Source of the DNA: Megaustenia siamemsis
Taxonomy: Eukaryota; Mollusca; Gastropoda; Stylommatophora; Ariophantidae
Assembly: GCA_032433765.1 (NCBI GenBank)
Contig: JAVIAB010000102.1
Location: 13,948,414-14,012,413 of the forward strand
DNA length: 64,000 bases
Reading direction: 5' to 3'
In this document: in pieces, positions 19,480-29,449 of the stretch
Layout: each line of letters opens with the position of its first letter
How positions within the stretch are numbered: position 1 is the first letter of the stretch
Notes under the pieces: generated by a model
The model's input: only the letters and a program-made list of their open reading frames with translations
Told to the model about the DNA's origin: nothing
Database searches by the model: none
Program-made: the position numbers and the translations under genes

Positions 19480-19560
19480 ATTCAATCTGCGATATTTGCG
19501 TCGTTCGACCCGACATATCCGTCTTCGGCATGGGCAGATTTCTAACTGCACTCCTTTTGT
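19480..19560 (+). repeat. R2 interspersed repeat, partial
   Basis: GATATTTGCGTCGTTCGACC followed by CGACATATCCGTCTT matches the middle of R2 copies (10355 and 25890 regions). Confidence 0.5.
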
Positions 19561-19639
19561 CAGGGCAGCGGAATATTTAGTATTCTCATTTCAGTTTTTA
19601 ATTATAAAGGATTTTGAACGTGCGTACAGTTCACGCGGA

Positions 19640-19823
19640 ATCTTCTGTTTATCGCCGGTATCCGAGAGGGCTAGGTGTCGGATCTCATTATCCAGAGACC
19701 TGGGTGGGTAAAGCCAAGAAGAAACCAGGACTTGAAAAGAGAAAATGACCACCACCTGTGCCGGATTCGAACCTAGACCTTTTTGTCTAGAAACCGACGC
19801 TTTACCTCTACACCACCAAATGG
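19640..19823 (-). mobile_element. SINE-3, tRNA-derived
   Basis: On the minus strand a tRNA-like head carries box A (TGGTGTAGAGG, plus-strand 19805-19815) and a perfect box B (GGTTCGAATCC, plus-strand 19763-19773), with internal promoter spacing appropriate for RNA polymerase III. The anticodon-stem region is a TCTAGAC...GTCTAG inverted repeat. The body runs toward 19640; its 3' end is not defined. A functional tRNA is unlikely because the stems do not close. Confidence 0.65.
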
Positions 19824-19991
19824 GTGGTCTATTGGACGAGAACTATCAAATCGCTCCACATCAGGAGAACGCGCGTGCGAGTCATGGCAGGGTCAAACGA
19901 TTTTTGTGTTTTCTTTAATCGGGAGTGAAATAAAAACTGAGACAAGAACATCTCATAGCAACTGTACTTGATATGATGTTCTTATTCTCCT

Positions 19992-19994
<3 letters not shown>

Positions 19995-20027
<33 letters not shown>

Positions 20028-20188
20028 GAGAGAGACGAGAGAGAGAAGAGGGGGAAAGAGTGAGAGAAGAGAGAGAGATTGAGTGAAAGAGAGAAAAAGC
20101 GAGAGAGATAGAGAGAGAAAAGAGAGAGAGATAGACAGAGAAAAAGCGAGAGAGAGAGAGAGAGATAAAGTGAGAGAGATAGAGAGAG

Positions 20189-20228
<40 letters not shown>

Positions 20229-20663
20229 AAAAGAGAGAGAGAGAGATAAAGTGAGAGAGATAGAGAGAGAAAAGAGAGAAAGATAGAGAGAGAAAAAGCG
20301 AGAGAGATAGAGAGAGAAAAGAGAGAGAGATAGACAGAGAAAAAGCGAGAGAGAGAGAGAGATAAAGTGAGGGAGATAGTGAGGGAAAAAGCGAGAGAGA
20401 GAAAAAAGTGAGAAGTACAGAAAGAAAGATCGAGAGAGATAGACAGTCGCAGAGAAAGAAAGAGTGAGATAGAGAAAGAGTAAAAGAACGCGAGAGATAT
20501 AGAGATTGAGTGAGAGAGAGAAAGAGGGAGAGAGAGAGATAGAGAGAAAAAGCGAGAGAGATAGAAAGTAAAGAGAAAAAGAAAGAGAACGAGCGATAAA
20601 GAAAGAGCAAGAGTGATAGAGAGAAATAGCGAGTGAGATAGCTGGAGAGAAGGAGAGAGAAAG

Positions 20664-20698
<35 letters not shown>
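19995..20698. repeat. (GA)n-rich microsatellite, about 700 bp
   Basis: Nearly pure purine on the plus strand: GAGA runs interspersed with GATAGAGAGAGAAA blocks that recur irregularly about every 40-60 bases, suggesting unequal exchange. The serine/leucine-rich minus frame is a composition effect. Confidence 0.9.
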
Positions 20699-20702
<4 letters not shown>

Positions 20703-20807
20703 ACAAATTAAGTGGAGTAAAAGATGTCACATACGAATTGGACATCTGGACAATTCAGAGACAACTTCAAAGTAGTTGTCATGGGTGATAATTTCCAAAA
20801 TGGGAAA

Positions 20808-21065
20808 GTAGATGATGATGATGATGATGGTGGTGGTGATGATGGTGGTGGTGGTGATGATGATGGTGATGATGATGATGATGGTGGTGATGATGGTGGT
20901 GGTGGTGATGATGATGGTGATGATGATGATGGTGATGGTGATGATGGTGATGTTGGTGAAGATGATGTTGGTGATTGTGATGATGATGATGGTGATGATA
21001 TGGTGATGATGATGTTGATGGTGATGATGATGATGATGGTGATGATAATGGTGATGATGATGTTG

Positions 21066-21097
<32 letters not shown>

Positions 21098-21252
21098 GGT
21101 GGTGATGATGATGTTGATGATGATGGTGATGGTGGTGTTGATGATGATGGTGATGATGATGATGATGATGATGGTGATGATGGTGGTGATGATGATGTTG
21201 ATGATGATGATGATGGTGATGATGGTGATGATGGTGATGGTGATGATGATGT

Positions 21253-21286
<34 letters not shown>

Positions 21287-21710
21287 CATGGTGATGATGG
21301 TGGTGATGATGATGGTGGTGATGATGGTGTTGATGATGATGATGATGGTGATGATGGTGGTGATGATGATGATGATGTTGATGATGATGATGGTGATGGT
21401 GTTGATTATGATGGTGGTGATGATGATGATGGTGATGATGATGGTGGTGATGATGATGATGATGTTGATGATGATGATGGTGATGGTGTTGATTATGATG
21501 GTGGTGATGATGATGATGGTGATGATGATGGTGGTGATGATGATGATGATGGTGATGATGATGGTGGTGATGATGTTGAAGGTGATGATGATGATGGTGA
21601 TGATGATGATGATGATGATGGTGATGATGGTGGTGATGATGTTGAAGGTGATGTTGAAGGTGATGGTGATGATGGTGATGATGATGATGATGGTGATGAT
21701 GGTGGTGGTG

Positions 21711-21742
<32 letters not shown>

Positions 21743-21840
21743 GGTGGTGATGATGTTGAAGGTGATGATGATGATGGTGATGATGATATGATGATAGTGA
21801 TGATGATGGTGGTGATGTTGATGATGATGGTGATGATGAT
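20808..21840. repeat. (GATGAT/GGT)n microsatellite, about 1 kb
   Basis: Triplets GAT with GGT and GTT variants run almost without interruption. All frames stay open, giving poly-Met/Val, poly-Asp/Gly and, on the minus strand, poly-His frames of up to 394 codons. None is a credible gene. The unit is the same as the 3' tails of the LINEs here. Confidence 0.93.
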
Positions 21841-21968
21841 AATGATATATGTATGTATGTATGTAATATCATTTGATGATGATGGTGATGAGAATATGTG
21901 TATATATGCATGTAATATGATTTGATAATGATGGTAATGATAATGATATATATGTGTATGCATGTAAT
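21841..21968. repeat. Short tandem repeat, about 55-60 bp unit, 2-3 copies
   Basis: Blocks ATGTATGTAATATCA, GCATGTAATATGATTTGA and GCATGTAATATCA recur, linked by GATGATGGT-type sequence. A decayed edge of the GAT array. Confidence 0.65.
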
Positions 21969-22442
21969 ATCACATGACTTCCGGGAAATATTGTGCCCTG
22001 TTCGCTATCTTCTTCATAGGACTCACAGATAAGTGCTGATTTCCAGCGAACTTTTCTGTTTATTTGTTTGTTTTTATTGATGTTTGAAGGGATCGTGTGA
22101 TTGTACTCGCTTTCTATTTGATGTAAATCACTTTGCTTCTTTTGATTCATTGCATTTTGTTACAATCTCCTTATTTCATCACTTATACTCATCCTTGTTG
22201 TAGATTGCGCTATTGAACGCGTCAAAAAAGGGCGGTTTGTTTACGCTGGTCAGTCGTCAAGGACACGTAATTCATTTAATTTGTAAAAGGCTCACAGTGT
22301 ATCCGTGTGCTGCAGAGCTATTTACTGGAGTTGACCAGTTTATAACGTGGAAACGGGTTCTGGGCCGTGCGACTGAGTAAGTGCACGTGAGTCTAGACCA
22401 TCCACAGCATCGACGTTCAGCGACTAAATCATCTATGAGACT

Positions 22443-23265
22443 ATGACGACGGTAAGTATTCAGATGCAGCCCAAACGACAACATCGAAGAAGGAAAACAC
22501 GACAAGGTAAAAGTCGTGGCGTTAAAATGTCGAAGTGTGAGAGGCTAGGCCTAAAGTATGTGCGCGTTACATATTGGAATTGTGGGTCCATAAATCAATG
22601 ACGGCCCATTCTTGATAAGCTACTGTGCGGCGCCGATATAATGGTTTTACAAGAAACTCTTCTTCGTGTCAGGACAGTAAGTACTCCTAGATTTCATTGT
22701 TTCTACAATATGCGACACCTTGGGCAGGCCATCCTTGTGAGCAACAATATGGTGGCAGCTGAGGTTGATATGTCTGCGTGGGACAATGCAGAATTGCAAG
22801 TACATGCGGTTAGATTGCAGACCCCAGTTCATTTCGTGATTGTAAATGTGTATGCCTGTAATGGGAAGGTGAACACACAACAATGGCAGAATCTCTTCGA
22901 GTTCGAAAAAGAGAACGTCATTTTCTACGGAGACTTTAATGCTACAGGAAACCAGTGGGGTAACGTCATAACCAACAAGCAGGGAGAAGACCTAGAGAAC
23001 GCACTGGTGTCAGTCAATTTAGTGTGCTTGAATGATCGAAGGGCAACAAGAATGACCACTCGAACAGGGGACTCTGATAGTGTCATAGACCTTGCACTGG
23101 TGTCTTTCACCTTCGCACCGGTTTGCAGGCGGAGTTCACTGGGGTTCCACGGATCACTATCCATGTGTCCTCCTAATTGAGAAAAGCACAAATAGAAGCC
23201 AGAAAAGAAAGCTCCATACATTCCACTATGAGAAAACAGACCAGGACGTCATCAGCAAAATCAAA
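22443..23265 (+). pseudogene. I/Jockey-like LINE endonuclease domain
   Basis: From ATG 22443 the frame reads 52 codons (a basic N-terminus with KRQHRRRKTRQGK, then VTYWNCGSIN), hits one TGA at 22599 where CGA is expected, and continues in the same frame to 23180. Endonuclease motifs: YWNCGSI, ADIMVLQETLL (catalytic Glu), HFVIVNVYA, VIFYGDFNATGNQWG (catalytic Asp and Asn), SDSVIDLALVS. A +1 shift near 23110-23150 moves the last motif, GSTDHYPC (Asp-His), into another frame. It would nick DNA for target-primed transcription. No reverse transcriptase follows; SINE-2 sequence begins at about 23275. It resembles the class of LINE that carries RNase H, such as 13816-14790, but a common source is inference. 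Confidence 0.78.
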
Positions 23266-23274
23266 CATAGGAAA

Positions 23275-23390
23275 CAGGGCGCCTCGACACTATCCGGACG
23301 TCTCCGAATACTTCTGGATAGACGATCGAGCACATATGGGTGAAAACTCGTGTGCTAACTCGCCGATTTAAGTCTCGTACTTTACATTTA
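23275..23390 (+). mobile_element. SINE-2, 3' part
   Basis: This matches the 3' half of SINE-2 (GACACTATCC, CATATGGGTGAAAACTCG, AAGTCTCGTAC). The tRNA-like head is missing. Confidence 0.75.
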
Positions 23391-23564
23391 TCATTTACCA
23401 ACTTTGTTTATATTAATGTAGTAGGGTCGGTCTATTTACAATATTATATTCCTAACACAGAAGAGAATTATCAGCAAATATAAATTTATAATGTCAATTT
23501 GACCATAACCAGGTGATGGTTGTCTATAGTTTTTAGGGACTTTTAAACAAGTCGCAGTTCTCTA
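23391..23564. other. Unassigned spacer
   Basis: AT-rich unique sequence between two SINE-2 pieces. Confidence 0.4.
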
Positions 23565-23704
23565 CATTCAAGTGAGACTGTCCAGAAGTTTCCAAACACT
23601 TCTTGATAGGCGGCCGAGCACATATGTGTGAACACTGGCGTGCTAAGACGCCGGTTCAAGTCTCGTACTTCACCTTTACCTCTTAATTCTTATTTTCACT
23701 GTTC
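23565..23704 (+). mobile_element. SINE-2, 3' part
   Basis: GAGACTGTCCAGAAG, GGCGGCCGAGCACATATGTG and CTAAGACGCCGGTTCAAGTC match the SINE-2 3' half. LINE-F is inserted just after it. Confidence 0.75.
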
Positions 23705-23716
23705 ACCTTTAATGTT

Positions 23717-24361
23717 ATCTTCATCCCAACGTTGTGCTACCAATGCCAGACCTGGACTCTACAATACAATCTTCATCCCAACGTTGTGCTACCAATGCTA
23801 GACCTGGACTCTACAATACAATCTTCATCCCAACGTTGTGCTACCAATGCTAGACCTGGACTCTACAATACAATCTTCATCCCAACGTTGTGCTACCAAT
23901 GCTAGACCTGGACTCTACAATACAATCTTCATCCCCAAGAATGTTGTACTACCAATGCCAGACCTGGACCCTAGATGCAAGAACAATAAGAAAAATTACC
24001 TCTACAGAGATGAAATGTGTTAGACGAATGACAGGAAACAGTCTGAGAGATAGGATCAGAAATGAAGAACTGAGAAAAAAGCTAGGTATAGCCCCCGCCA
24101 TAAAATATATACGGAAACAATAGATAAAATGGTTTGGCCACGTGACAAGGCAGAAAGAACAAAAAACAACACAACGAGCCTTCAACAAACGTTGTGAGAA
24201 CACCAGACCCAAGGGTCGACCACGAAAAAGATGGATCGATGGAATATTAGAAGCCCTAGGAAACATAACAGCAGCAGAGGCGAACAGAAGAGCAAAAGAC
24301 CGCAAATTATATCTCCCCTCGACGCTGAAAGGCAGATGAGGAAGGAAAGAAGAAGAAGAAG
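23717..24361 (+). mobile_element. LINE-F 3' insertion with 12 bp TSD
   Basis: ACCTTTAATGTT flanks the insertion at 23705-23716 and 24362-24373. After the 52 bp array, the frame 23890-24123 reads the LINE-F thumb (MLYYQCQTWTLDARTI, KITSTEMKCVRRMTGNSLRD, NEELRKKLGIAPAIKYIRK), a stop, then WFGHVTRQKEQK, TRPKGRPRKRWIDGILEALG and DRKLYLPSTLK, with a GAGGAAGGAAAGAAGAAG tail. The single internal stop and clean TSD suggest moderate youth. No catalytic domain. Confidence 0.87.
23719..23935. repeat. Tandem array, 52 bp unit, 4 copies plus a partial, inside LINE-F
   Basis: CTTCATCC recurs at 23719, 23771, 23823, 23875 and 23927. The unit is part of the LINE-F thumb coding region (LYNTIFIPTLCYQCQ). 52 is not a multiple of three, so each copy shifts frame. 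The LINE-F copy at 9735-10208 has two copies; the one at 12793 has one. Confidence 0.93.
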
Positions 24362-24373
24362 ACCTTTAATGTT

Positions 24374-24764
24374 TCTCTTGTGTTTCTCTAGCTTGTGGTC
24401 TGTGACACTGAAGAGAACCAGTCGGAAATTATTTTGTTCTATTTTATTACCGGAAGGCAACCATACCAATTGTTCTATGCCTAGAGTGAGGCATTAAACA
24501 ATTTGTTTCAGACAAAGGACAGTTAGGCTAGACGCCGGAAAATAAACAACAAAATGGTGTTAGGTCGCTAAACCTGTTTAGAGACGAGACAAGCTTCGGA
24601 TTTTTATTTCCTGCGCTAGTCACAGTGATAGTTTTTTTTTTTGCTTTTGGTTTTGTTTTACATTCACTTGACTATTACTTTTTTTTGTCGTCTGCCCTTT
24701 AAAAGTGCTAATTGGATGTAATAATAACAACAACAACAACAAAGAAACAACAACAAAACAGTTC
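24374..24764. other. Unassigned spacer
   Basis: No family match. A poly-T run at 24632-24641 and an AACAACAAC run at 24728-24740 may mark edges of old retroposons. Confidence 0.4.
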
Positions 24765-25086
24765 AGATACGAGACTTGAATTGACGTCGCACAAGTTGTT
24801 TTTTTTTCCACCCGTATGTGCTCGGCCGCCTATCCATAAGTGTTCGAGAGTCGAAACCTGAAGCATCGTAACTCACGAGCGAGAGTTACCTTCCCAGAGT
24901 ATGAACCCTGGTACCTATTTCTACCAGCGGCTGGATCGACCGCGGGGTATCATTTTATTTTTCCCAACTACGAGTACAACCCACACTGCATCCAGTGGGA
25001 ATCGGATACGGGTTGTCCGAACGTCTGTAGCTAGTGGGGTGTTTTTTTTTTTTCAACTAGACTACCGAGGCCCCCCCCCCCCCCCC
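24765..25086 (-). mobile_element. SINE-2, near full-length copy ending in a 16-base C run
   Basis: Read on the minus strand: head GGCCTCGGTAGTCTAGTTG, a decayed box B (plus-strand about 25000), body with CGGTCGATCC-like and CTCGGCCGCCTATCC (plus) blocks, and the 3' end at ACGAGACTTGAATTG. The head is extended by 16 consecutive C bases on the plus strand (25071-25086). Confidence 0.75.
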
Positions 25087-25210
25087 GGGCGTAATAACGT
25101 TTTGTAACAATTTACAATAAATTTGGATATCCGCACCTTGGACCCGACATACCCGACATCTGGATGATATTTTTTCATTGCCGAATTTCTTCTCACCATT
25201 CTGCCCTTAT

Positions 25211-25467
25211 GGAGCCGCGATAGATCAGTGGTTAGTAAGCTGGACTATAAAGGACAAGAGGTAGGGTTCGATCCCAACCGACGGCGTCCGGTTCACTCAG
25301 CCTTTAATGGGTACCGGATTTTTTTCTGGGAAAGTAAAGCGGCACGGGCGTAATACTTACAACATTACACTAAAAATCGTGTGCTGAAGGTCTGTAAAAT
25401 TTATGGTCACTAACACCATATTCCCTATACGCCACTTGACGTGACAGGGGTACTTTACTTTACTTTT
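25211..25467 (+). mobile_element. SINE-1, full-length copy 1 of a pair
   Basis: Starts GGAGCCGCGATAGATCAGTG (box A with one change), box B GGGTTCGATCCC near 25265-25276, body AAGCGGCACGGGCGTAATAC, 3' end CGCCACTTGACGTGAC then TACTTTACTTTACTTTT. A tRNA-derived SINE transcribed by RNA polymerase III and dependent on a LINE for mobility. Confidence 0.88.
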
Positions 25468-25480
25468 ATTCTACCCATAT

Positions 25481-25743
25481 GGAGCCGTGATAGATCAGTG
25501 GTTAGTGAACTGGACTACAAAGGACGAGAAGTTCGATCATAATCGACGGCTTCCGGGTTCACGAAGCCTTAAATGGGTACTGGATTAATTTTAATTGGAA
25601 AGTAAAGCGACACGGGCGTAATACCGACCACATCACCCAAAAAATCATGTGCTGGAGGTTCTTTTTTTTTTTTGCCAAAAATGATGGTCACTAACAGCAT
25701 ATTTCCTATTCGTCACTTGGCGTGACGGGGTAGTTTACTTTAC
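25481..25743 (+). mobile_element. SINE-1, full-length copy 2 of a pair
   Basis: Same structure as copy 1: GGAGCCGTGATAGATCAGTG start, body, CGTCACTTGGCGTGAC hairpin region and TTTACTTTACT end. A short ATTCTACC-type block precedes and follows it (25468-25480 and 25749-25761). Confidence 0.88.
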
Positions 25744-25799
25744 TCACCATTCTACCATTATTCTCTAAGGCGTTCTTGTTAGTTTCCGTCCTCACGATG

Positions 25800-26145
25800 A
25801 CTAAAGGAGTTGTCAGACCTCTTCATCAACCGTCCTTACAATGACGTATCGTTGACGTACAAGCGTTGTCTTGTCAACTGCAGTAAAACTTATATTTGCA
25901 CCTTTCGGCCCAACACATCCGTCTTTAGCATGACTTTGTTTAGTCCCGGGCTGCTTTCCGACTCGATCCCTACCCATTTGGCCAGACTAGTCTAGTTAGT
26001 CTCTTACTAGAGGTACCGCGAAGAGGCGGAGTTGTGTTTGGATACTTCTGGTATACCTGTCCTGGCGCAAGCCATCAGCTATGAGTCGCTGACAGCTTTC
26101 AGCTCTATTGTTGTCAGGCGCCGTTGTCAGGCGCCGTTGCGCCCA
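25800..26145 (+). repeat. R2 interspersed repeat
   Basis: TTTCGGCCCAACACATCCGT, TTGGCCAGACTAG, GCGCAAGCCATCAGCTATGA and GCTGACAGCTTTCAGCTCT match the other R2 copies. A 13 bp direct duplication (GTTGTCAGGCGCC) lies at about 26110-26135. An R2-like piece at 25120-25190 suggests that the SINE-1 pair sits inside or beside R2. Confidence 0.7.
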
Positions 26146-26166
26146 CTTGTTCGTCATTAGCCACAC

Positions 26167-26629
26167 ATCATCATCATCATGTGCAATACTGGTTGGCGTA
26201 GGCGGTCATGTCCATCCACAATCTTCTATCTACAGTGCATCGTATCAGTTCTGTTGTTGACTGCTTTCCATGCCATGACACCAAGCTATCCAATATTTTC
26301 TCTCTTCGTCGTCCGCGATCTCTCTTTCCTTTTATTTTGCCAGTTGTAACCAAGTATTCCAATTTCCCTCTTCTGATGATTTGCCCAAAAATGTTGATTG
26401 TTTCTTTCTGATGCTTTTTTAGGAATTCCCGATTTTGTGTTTGCCTCTGAAAAACTCATTATTGGTCTTTTTAGCTGTCCAGAAAAATTTCAGCATTCTT
26501 CTGAGAAATCCCATCTCTGTGGCCTCTAATCGTCTTTTCATCTGTTTGTCTACTGTCCATGATTAGCTTCCCTAGGTGAGAATTGGTTCTATGTAGCACC
26601 GATGAACTCTCTTTCTCACTTCTATTGAC
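26167..26629 (-). mobile_element. LINE-B 3' insertion with probable TSD
   Basis: The minus strand 26177-26362 reads YLVTTGKIKGKRDRGRRR, EKILDSLVSWHGKQSTTEL and VDRRLWMDMTAYANQ with an (ATG)n tail. TTAGCCACAC (26157-26166) and TTAGCCAACAC (26630-26640) flank it as a probable TSD with one indel. Frameshifts upstream of 26400. Confidence 0.78.
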
Positions 26630-26640
26630 TTAGCCAACAC

Positions 26641-26930
26641 CTGCAGTAATCTTATAGCTTGAAAGTCAAGGGAGAGAAACGATTAGAAAAAATATCGAGT
26701 TTCTTTGTTAAAGGCTTTGTTATGTCTATAATTAAGTAGTTGAGACATCAAAAGTTGTCTTACTTTATTTAAACGAACTGCTTTTGCCGCGAGGTGTTGC
26801 AGAGATGATTCAGATGAAGCTTTCAGGACATCGATAGCTCTGTAGTTTTAATTGTTCTCATATTCTATTCTTTGTTGGGATTTTTGTTATGATTTATCTC
26901 AGCGGCAACCACCCCTGGTCTCAGCAGCGA
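26641..26930. other. Unassigned spacer
   Basis: Unique-looking sequence; no element signature. Confidence 0.4.
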
Positions 26931-26934
26931 GGCC

Positions 26935-27115
26935 CGGCTTGAAACGTCAATTACTCATGGACGGAAAAATATGAGTACCTCCGAAGTCGGAGTTATTTGC
27001 CTTTGCGGGAAGGACCCCTTGCCAGGGAAAAATGGATTAACACGCAAAATTCAGTTCATAGTCTCTAGGGACTTCGTCAGAGGTCAAGGCTGGAGAACGA
27101 AACAAAAAGTTCTAT
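26935..27115 (+). mobile_element. R3 SINE-like element, second copy
   Basis: GAGTACCTCCGAAGTCGGAG, CCAGGGAAAAATGGATTAAC and TCTCTAGGGACTTCGTCAGA match the insert at 11388-11544. GAACGAAACAAAAAG marks the 3' edge. Source RNA not recognised. Confidence 0.72.
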
Positions 27116-27274
27116 TCTATCCATGGAATCGGTTCTATTGCATCCCTATATCCGCTCCACCGCCCTTCCCAACATTTCTCGAAGCGTTTGTAGACTGATT
27201 GTTCCTGTAAGGTGTTGATTATTGATACATCTGCTTTATCCCACTACTCACTCATGATCAACCAGATCCATTTT

Positions 27275-28690
27275 TTACCTTTAGACACCTCAGTCTCTCA
27301 GTATATACATCATTGTCCCACCTTTAGACACCTCCCTGTCTCAGTATATACATTATTGTCCCACCTTTAGACACCTCAGTCTCTCAGTATATACATCATT
27401 GTCCCACCTTTAGACACCTCACTCTCTCAGTATATACCATCATTGCCCCACCTTTAGACACCTCAGTCTTTCAGTATATACATCATTGTCCCACCTTTAG
27501 ACACTTCAGTCTCTCAGTATATACATCATTGTCCCACCTTTAGACACCTCAGTCTCTCAGTATATAACATCATTGACCTACCTTTAGACACATCAGTCTC
27601 TCAGTATATACATCATTGTCCCACCTTTAGACACCTCAGTCTCTCAGTATATACATCATTGACCTACCTTTAGACTCATCAGTCTCTCAGTATATACATC
27701 ATCGTCCCACCTTTAGACACCTCAGTCTCTCAGTATATACCATCATTGTCCCACATTTAGACAACTCAGTCTCTCAGTATATACATCATTGTCCCACCTT
27801 TAGACACCTCACGCTCTCAGTATATACATCATTGTCCCACCTTTAGACACCTCAGTCTCTCAGTATATACATCATTGTCCCACCTTTAGACACCTCACTC
27901 TCTCAGTATACACATTATTGTCCCACCTTTAGATACCTCACTCTCTCAGTATATACATTATTGTCCCACCTTTAGACTCATCAGTCTCTCAGTATATACA
28001 TCATTGTCCCACCTTTAGACTCATCAGTCTCTCAGTATATACATCATTGTCCCACCTTTAGACTCATCAGTCTCTCAGTATATACATCATTGTCCCATCT
28101 TTAGACACCTCACTCTCTCAGCATATACATCATTGTCCCACCTTAAGACACCTCAGTCTCTCAGTATATACATCATTGTCCCACCTTTAGACACCTCAGT
28201 CTCTCAGTATATACATCATTGTCCCACCTTTCGACACCTCAGTCTCTCAGTATATACATCATTGTCCCACCTTTAGACACCTCAGTCTCTCAGTATATAC
28301 ATCATTGTCCCATCTTTAGACACCTCACTCTCTCAGTATACACATTATTGTCCCACCTTTAGATACCTCACTCTCTCAGTATATACATCATTGTCCCACC
28401 TTTAGACACCTCACTCTCTCAGTATATACATCATTGTCCCACCTTTAGACACCTCACTCTCTCAGTATACACATTATTGTCCCACCTTTAGATACCTCAG
28501 TCTCTCAGTATATACATCATTGTCCCACCTTTAGACACCTCAGTCTCTCAGTATATACATCATTGTCCCACCTTTAGACACCTCACTCTCTCAGTATACA
28601 CATTATTGTCCCACCTTTAGATACCTCAGTCTCTCAGTATATACATCATTGTCCCACCTTTAGACACCTCAGTCTCTCATCATTGTCCCA
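27275..28690. repeat. Tandem array, 43 bp unit, about 32 copies
   Basis: CAGTATATACATCATTGTCC recurs every 43 bases, with variants (CACTCTCTC for CAGTCTCTC, ACACATTATTG, GACTCATCAG for GACACCTCAG). Variants cluster in blocks such as 27890-27960, 28320-28380 and 28560-28620, which indicates multi-unit duplications. It ends against a LINE RNase H remnant. Confidence 0.93.
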
Positions 28691-28699
28691 CTAGCCTCA

Positions 28700-28870
28700 A
28701 CCTCTCTCAAGAAATGAACGAATATGGCGATATCCAAATAAAAGTCATATTCAGTGTCAGAACTGCCATCGAGTTGCCGGGTATTTCATTGCCGTGTAGA
28801 CCAGCATGCCCTGGACAATATATGAGGTTAATACGCCATTGTGGAGTTACCCAGAAGATACTCAGATACT
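28700..28870 (-). pseudogene. RNase H C-terminal remnant of a LINE
   Basis: The minus strand reads LSIFWVTPQWRINLIYCPGH then AGLHGNEIPGNSMAVLT. The PGHAG..GNE..D-type block is the last RNase H motif, with the expected Asp altered. About 50 residues; non-functional. Confidence 0.65.
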
Positions 28871-28892
28871 TGAGGGATACAGACCAGAGCGG

Positions 28893-29275
28893 ATCAAAGT
28901 AGAAGAAGAAGAAGAAATGAAAGAGGAAGAAGAAGGAGAGGAAATGAAAGAGGAAGAAGAAGGAGAGGAAATGAAAGAGGAAGAAGAAGGAGAGGAAATG
29001 AAGGAGGAAGAAGAAGGAGAGGAAATGAGGAAGACGAGAAAGAAGAACAAGATAAAGTAGAAGAAGCGGAAGAAGAACAGATAAAGTAGAAGAAGCAGAA
29101 GAAGAACAAGATAAAGTAGAAGAAGCGGAAGAAGAACAAATAAAGTAGAAGAAGCGGAAGAAGAACAAATAAAGTAGAAGAAGCAGAAGAAGAACAAATA
29201 AAGTAGAAGAAGCGGAAGAAGAACAAGATAAAGAGGAGGAAGAACCTGGCGAGGAAGAGAAATAAGAAAATGAGG
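28893..29275. repeat. GAA-rich tandem repeats, 27 bp then about 30 bp units
   Basis: 28910-29030 holds a 27 bp unit coding EEGEEMKEE in one frame. 29045-29245 holds a roughly 30 bp unit GAAGAAGCGGAAGAAGAACA followed by AATAAAGTA. Purine-rich; the glutamate-rich frame is compositional. Confidence 0.85.
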
Positions 29276-29449
29276 AAGAGGGGAAGAAGAATAGAAACGA
29301 TACAAAATTAGATAAATTGCAATACTCTATAGACGCATTTCTTTATGCTCCCGGGAGTTATACAATGAAAATAAGATCAAGCAAAACAGAAGAAGGTTAC
29401 AATAAGTTCTTCTCTCAAACGATTTCATGTTCATGTGAATGCTAATATA
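29276..29449. other. Unassigned spacer
   Basis: Unique sequence between the purine array and the 46 bp array. Confidence 0.4.

Noticed and set aside
19060..19551. 163-codon protein on the minus strand
   Set aside because: The frame lies on the antisense strand of the R5 retroposon and is broken in the other copy; similarity between copies is explained by the repeat itself.
20727..21911. 394-codon poly-His frame and 355-codon poly-Met/Asp frame
   Set aside because: Direct translation of a GAT/GGT microsatellite; no unique sequence of coding character.
25211..25290. Functional tRNA genes at SINE-1 heads (also 12684, 30202 and 45499)
   Set aside because: The heads share box A and B but continue into the same non-tRNA body with TSDs; they are SINEs.
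27275..28690. CRISPR-like array
   Set aside because: The 43 bp units are contiguous with no variable spacers; this is a eukaryotic minisatellite. The same applies to the 20, 23, 25, 46 and 48 bp arrays.
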